A DNA stretch of 64,000 nt from Sporomusa acidovorans (lineage in GTDB: Bacteria; Bacillota; Negativicutes; Sporomusales; Sporomusaceae): the NCBI RefSeq assembly GCF_002257695.2, contig NZ_CP155571.1. The stretch is one strand, 5' to 3'. A program made the position numbers and the translations under genes. Under the pieces are notes generated by a model. That model saw only the letters and a list, made by a program, of their open reading frames with translations, had not been told where the DNA came from and made no database searches. This document shows, one piece after another, positions 60,388 through 64,000 of this stretch (position 1 is its first letter; each line of letters begins with the position of its first letter).

Positions 60388-62103
60388 ATGGTCTTTTTTA
60401 ACAATATGAAAGTAAAATACAAATTGGGAGTTTTAATTTTTATTGCTTTTTTGGCGCTTGGAGTTATCGGTTTTACGGGGTATTATTACTTGCAGCAATC
60501 AAATATTACATTGAATACTATGTATAAGGACAGGCTAATCCCTGTCCGGAATTTAAACGAAAATCGCATGCTTATTGTCAGAGCTAATGCGGCGATCATG
60601 GAATTGATGCTTACTACGGATGTTAATAAAAATAATCAACTTAAAGCAATCATAGAAGATACCGGTAAACGAGCTGCTAATAATCTGACAGAGCTTGAAA
60701 AAATTCATCTTGATGCTAAATCTAAGGACTTGTTGAACAAAGTGAACACGGCTAGAGAAAAGTACCGTGATGCAAGAGAGCAGGTTATTAGTTTAGCTAT
60801 GCAAAACAAAAATGCCGAAGCATATGCCCTATATGCTGCTAACTTGGATAAGCAGTCTACAGAGTATATTGATCTAATGCGCGAGTTTAGTGATTATTAT
60901 ACCGAATTGTCCCAAAAAATGAACGAGGATAACCAAGCTGCTTTTGAAAGAGCTAATCAAATCACGATGGGAATTTTGCTGATGGCATTTCTTGTATTGG
61001 GGCTGAGCAGCTGGTACATATCAAAAATCATAACCCAACCGTTAACTGAGTTGACACTGGTTTGCGATGAACTTGCCACCGGTGATTTTCGTGATAAACC
61101 GCGCCGAATTATCAGGAAGGATGAAATCGGAAAAGTGGCAGATTCTTTGGTAGCTATGCGCAGCAATGTTCATACACTGATGAGGAAAATTGACGTGTCC
61201 GTTGAGCAGGTGGCTGCAGCTTCTGAGGAGTTGACGGCTAGCGCTGACCAATCGGCTCAAGCGGCCACTCAGGTGGCCGGCTCTATTGTCGCTGTGGCAC
61301 AAGGCATGGGAGAACAGTTAAGTATAACTGGAGAGGCTGCGGCAGTTATCCGGCAGATGTCTGCAGGCATCCAGAAAATTGCTGGTAATGCTAACGACGT
61401 GTCCGGACAATCAGCTTTAGCCGCACAAAAGGCCAATGAAGGTAATATAGCAGCAGATAAGGCGGTACGGCAAATGGCACACATTGAACAGACAGTAACG
61501 AATTCTGCCGGAATAGTGGCTAAACTAGGTGAGCGGTCGAAAGAAATAGGTCAGATTGTAGATACTATTGCCGGGATTGCTGGTCAAACCAATCTTCTGG
61601 CCTTAAATGCCGCTATTGAAGCAGCACGCGCCGGAGAGCAGGGACGTGGGTTTGCCGTTGTAGCAGAAGAAGTACGAAAGTTAGCTGAGCAATCCCAGGA
61701 AGCTGCCAAGCAAATTGCTACCCTTATTCGAGAAATTCAAGGTGATACCGACAAGGCGGTTATCGCCATGGGGGAAGGCTCCCAGGAAGTTAAAATGGGA
61801 GCAGAAATAGTCAATGCTTCAGGTCTAGCTTTTAATGAAATTACTAAGTTAGTATCGCAAGTATCTGATCAGATCAAAGACATATCTATGGCCGTAGACC
61901 AAATGGCAAGTGGTAGTCAGCAGATTGTTAGTTCCGTGCAACAAATTGATGAACTAAGTAAAAAAGCTTCCAGCGAAGCACAAAGCGTTTCAGCCGCTAC
62001 CGAAGAGCAATCCGCATCAATGGAAGAAATAGCTGCTTCCAGCCAGGCATTAGCTAATCTTGCTATGGATTTAAGGGACGCAGTCAATAAATTCCAAGTT
62101 TAA
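60388..62103 (+). CDS. Methyl-accepting chemotaxis protein
   Basis: This 571-residue receptor has a first membrane helix (LGVLIFIAFLALGVIGFTGY), a four-helix-bundle-type ligand domain of about 150 residues, a second helix (MGILLMAFLVLGLSSWYISK), a HAMP domain (ITQPLTELTLVCDELATGDF) and a cytoplasmic signalling domain. The tip is highly conserved (IAGIAGQTNLLALNAAIEAA; RGFAVVAEEVRKLAEQS). It starts behind AAGGAG. Control by a c-di-GMP ON riboswitch would raise the receptor when c-di-GMP is high. Confidence 0.93.
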   Translation: MVFFNNMKVKYKLGVLIFIAFLALGVIGFTGYYYLQQSNITLNTMYKDRLIPVRNLNENRMLIVRANAAIMELMLTTDVNKNNQLKAIIEDTGKRAANNLTELEKIHLDAKSKDLLNKVNTAREKYRDAREQVISLAMQNKNAEAYALYAANLDKQSTEYIDLMREFSDYYTELSQKMNEDNQAAFERANQITMGILLMAFLVLGLSSWYISKIITQPLTELTLVCDELATGDFRDKPRRIIRKDEIGKVADSLVAMRSNVHTLMRKIDVSVEQVAAASEELTASADQSAQAATQVAGSIVAVAQGMGEQLSITGEAAAVIRQMSAGIQKIAGNANDVSGQSALAAQKANEGNIAADKAVRQMAHIEQTVTNSAGIVAKLGERSKEIGQIVDTIAGIAGQTNLLALNAAIEAARAGEQGRGFAVVAEEVRKLAEQSQEAAKQIATLIREIQGDTDKAVIAMGEGSQEVKMGAEIVNASGLAFNEITKLVSQVSDQIKDISMAVDQMASGSQQIVSSVQQIDELSKKASSEAQSVSAATEEQSASMEEIAASSQALANLAMDLRDAVNKFQV

Positions 62104-62172
62104 AGTGATTAGTGCCTAAATAAAGAACTTATAGCGTGATTGAATTTTGATTTTGTATTAGTATGAATAAGG

Positions 62173-62226
62173 AAAGCCCATGCGTTATACTGATATTTAA
62201 AAGCAGCCTAGCATGGGCTTTTTTAT
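62173..62226 (+). terminator. Terminator of the chemotaxis receptor gene
   Basis: AAAGCCCATGC and GCATGGGCTTT form an 11-bp stem around a 27-nt loop and are followed by TTTTATT. Confidence 0.85.
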
Positions 62227-62324
62227 TATCCAAGGCTGGTACGATGGATTTAAGTTATTGAGTTTTCCATAAACAACCTGTCTCGAAATATCAGGTTCTA
62301 AGTTGGTTTTGGGATTGTACGAAT

Positions 62325-62569
62325 ATGGCGCCGCTGGCGGTGGCACCGGATTATCAGAGGAAAGGTATTGGTGGTCGGCTCAGCGAAGCCGGCCACCGAG
62401 TGGCTCGGAAACTGGAATTCAAGTCAGTGCTACTGGTGGGCTACCCGGGTTATTATCCGCACGGTTTGGGTATCGGCCGGCAGAAACGTTTGGTATCGTG
62501 GCTATTCAAGATAGTCAAACCATTAGGTTGATGAGGACGAAGGCTGGGTTATTTGTCAATTTAATATAA
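62325..62569 (+). pseudogene. GNAT N-acetyltransferase, 5'-truncated and frameshifted
   Basis: The acetyl-CoA motif region is clear (MAPLAVAPDYQRKGIGGRLS, GHRVARKLEFKSVLLVGYPGYYP). The frame must then shift by one base to continue as RFGYRPAETFGI, the usual family ending. The N-terminal third is absent. No start codon or ribosome site is credible. Confidence 0.8.
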
Positions 62570-62608
62570 AATGAAAATAGGGAAATACTACTATTGGAGG
62601 TGTCGATA

Positions 62609-62782
62609 ATGCCTGGGTATAAAAAAGAAATTCATGAAATTTGCGTTGATAAAACTAGTTGCCAACATGAAATTAATTCAAAAAGATCCGAAGACAATGG
62701 TTCCTACTGGTCTATACCGACAGAGAAACTAACAAAAGACGCAATTAAAAAAACGTATATGCAGGATCATAAGAATAAATAG
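62609..62782 (+). CDS. Small hypothetical protein, 57 aa
   Basis: ATG 62609 lies seven bases after GGAGGTG, one of the best ribosome sites in this region. The product (MPGYKKEIHEICVDKTSCQH..., ending HKNK) is hydrophilic and has two Cys five residues apart. No family is recognised. It probably is a real gene because of its start region. Confidence 0.5.
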   Translation: MPGYKKEIHEICVDKTSCQHEINSKRSEDNGSYWSIPTEKLTKDAIKKTYMQDHKNK

Positions 62783-63082
62783 GAAGTTCTAGTTTATTCT
62801 TATTGGACTTAATTACAATATGTGGTGATTATATATTGTATCTTCTTTATGACTTGATATTGAGGGGCGTTAACCGCCTTTTTTGTTTTTTATTATCATA
62901 TTCCAGCATAGCAAAGATACGTGTTGTTAGACGAACATTAAAGTCCAGGCAACACGAGTTGATTCAGATTTTACGATGTTTACATAATTGTCGAAGGCTG
63001 AATGACACTAACACAATTGAAGGTGCGGTGGTGAGCTCATAGATAATTTCCCTGAGGAGTTATCTACAAAAATATAGTCCTC
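62783..63082. other. Spacer with no convincing gene
   Basis: A plus-strand frame at 62803-63042 lacks a ribosome site and shows no family features. Nothing else is recognised. Confidence 0.4.
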
Positions 63083-63631
63083 CTAAGATACCCGGTATAC
63101 GGCTTTTTCAATTAACCATTTTCCTATTACGGCTTTCATTATATAAAGAGGAAAAGACCAAGTGTGATACCAATGCAAAACGAAGTAAGCTTCGAGCCAT
63201 TCAGCAAATGGCTCACCTACGAATGCTAGTAAAACAGCTGCAATGCTTTCGACGATTAAAAACGTTTTCCATTTTGGAAAATATTGATATATCAGCATAT
63301 CCAAGACAGTTAGTAATCCCCAATCAATTCCTATAGAATCAGGAATTATTGGTAAAAGTTTTATGGGATATATCCATAATTTTAAAGCTAAACCTGTTGC
63401 ATCCATTGCGGTTACGACGAACATTATGTAAATACCATAAGCAAGGATAATTCCTGTTCTTGATCTATCTACGATCCGCCACCAAAATATCCACGGGACA
63501 ATTAACGTCGCGAGCAGCAGCCACCATTGATAAGTAAAAAGTTCATATTGCAACCAGTGTTGGTATTGCAAATCATGATAATATTTTTGGGCAGCAAATA
63601 TCTCGGCGTATTGATTTAAGTTTTCGGTCAT
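63083..63631 (-). CDS. CBO0543-family membrane protein
   Basis: About 182 residues from ATG 63631 (GGGGGATA upstream) with five helices. The QYQHWLQYELFTYQWWLLLA and FWWRIVDRSRTGIILAYG pattern is that of the CBO0543 family, found mainly in spore-forming Firmicutes and of unknown function. An upstream in-frame ATG at 63688 has no ribosome site. Confidence 0.75.
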   Translation of the reverse strand: MTENLNQYAEIFAAQKYYHDLQYQHWLQYELFTYQWWLLLATLIVPWIFWWRIVDRSRTGIILAYGIYIMFVVTAMDATGLALKLWIYPIKLLPIIPDSIGIDWGLLTVLDMLIYQYFPKWKTFLIVESIAAVLLAFVGEPFAEWLEAYFVLHWYHTWSFPLYIMKAVIGKWLIEKAVYRVS

Positions 63632-64000
63632 ATATCTATCCCCCTTATAACGAGATCCCTGAAGAAGTACCTTTCTCGTTATCCGCATACTACATCTAGC
63701 AATTTACGTTTACACAAAATACTGGATATTTTAGGAACGAATATAAGAATAGACTTTTCAGTGATCCTTTATACATCCAGTTATTTTTACCACCAGGAGT
63801 AAGTCGCATGCAGTAGGCAAACAAGATGAAAAAGGAAGATATATGTATTTGACATAGATATATTCTTTGCAGTAGTGGAGAAGTTAACCATGATTATAAA
63901 AATCAGATTATAACTTTACGTGGTGATACTGATGTCAAAGTTTTGATCTAGAATAGAGATAAATTTTAATCGTATCTCGTAATCTGGTTCAGAAACCGTT
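63632..64000. other. Right-hand end of the window, no gene seen
   Basis: AT-rich sequence with no recognisable gene, RNA or repeat. Confidence 0.4.

Noticed and set aside
62803..63042. Plus-strand 79-codon frame
   Set aside because: No ribosome site, no recognisable composition or motif.

Overview
The window looks like chromosome from an anaerobic, endospore-forming member of the Negativicutes (Sporomusaceae-like; no rRNA is present to prove it). The evidence is a combination of an SLH-domain outer-membrane porin and a second beta-barrel protein (a diderm envelope) with a spoVA spore operon, many Fe-S and molybdopterin redox enzymes, sigma-54 activators, a cytochrome c maturation pair and a selenocysteine codon in a peroxiredoxin. 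Coding is roughly 45% GC with AT-rich spacers.

Layout. 1-6.7 kb: 3' part of a Mo/W-bis-MGD enzyme with a small Fe-S subunit, then NuoE/NuoF/NuoG-like genes for NAD(H) coupling. The nuoF-like gene is split by a 1233-bp ISAs1-type insertion with a 10-bp target duplication. 6.8-11.7 kb: two divergent sigma-54 enhancer-binding regulators around a spacer with a probable group II intron remnant. 11.7-19.8 kb: a sigma-54 promoter and an exported Mo reductase operon (Tat catalytic subunit, four-cluster ferredoxin, DmsC-like anchor, TorD-like chaperone, NapG/NapH-like proteins and a large ferredoxin), followed by an SLH porin and an N-truncated MFS carrier lying between two copies of a repeat. 23.3-30.8 kb: an apparent respiratory module made of a porin-like protein, a PucR-type regulator, a Tat-lipoprotein flavin reductase, a five-heme NrfH-like cytochrome and ResB/CcsA. 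The porin and reductase genes share a long promoter block with identical internal spacing.

31-47.5 kb: accessory and partly decayed DNA. It holds a rifampin-phosphotransferase-like protein, DMT carriers, a frameshifted LysR gene, a DUF3100-type membrane pair with an M20 hydrolase, a Cys-Phe-Pro-Arg repeat protein, a decayed cydA, a MarR regulator, the selenocysteine peroxiredoxin, a chimeric response regulator and dehydratase-activase-related genes. 48-54 kb: a DUF3231 protein, a membrane-anchored lipase, and a spoVA operon with DUF421/DUF1657 genes resembling the mobile spoVA2 type. 53.7-56.7 kb: a purine phosphoribosyltransferase/permease operon behind a guanine-class riboswitch, then an AEC carrier. 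57-64 kb: a broken macro-domain gene, a DtxR-type regulator, feoA with three tandem operators and a decayed feoB, a chemotaxis receptor behind a c-di-GMP-I riboswitch, a broken GNAT gene and small or unknown genes.

Main points for follow-up: the UGA-encoded peroxiredoxin with a SECIS-like hairpin; the flavin-reductase module, whose protein lacks recognisable fumarate-binding residues; the sigma-54-controlled Mo reductase; two well-resolved riboswitches with readable expression platforms; and several repeat and leader families. All family assignments are by recognition of sequence patterns; no database search was run.
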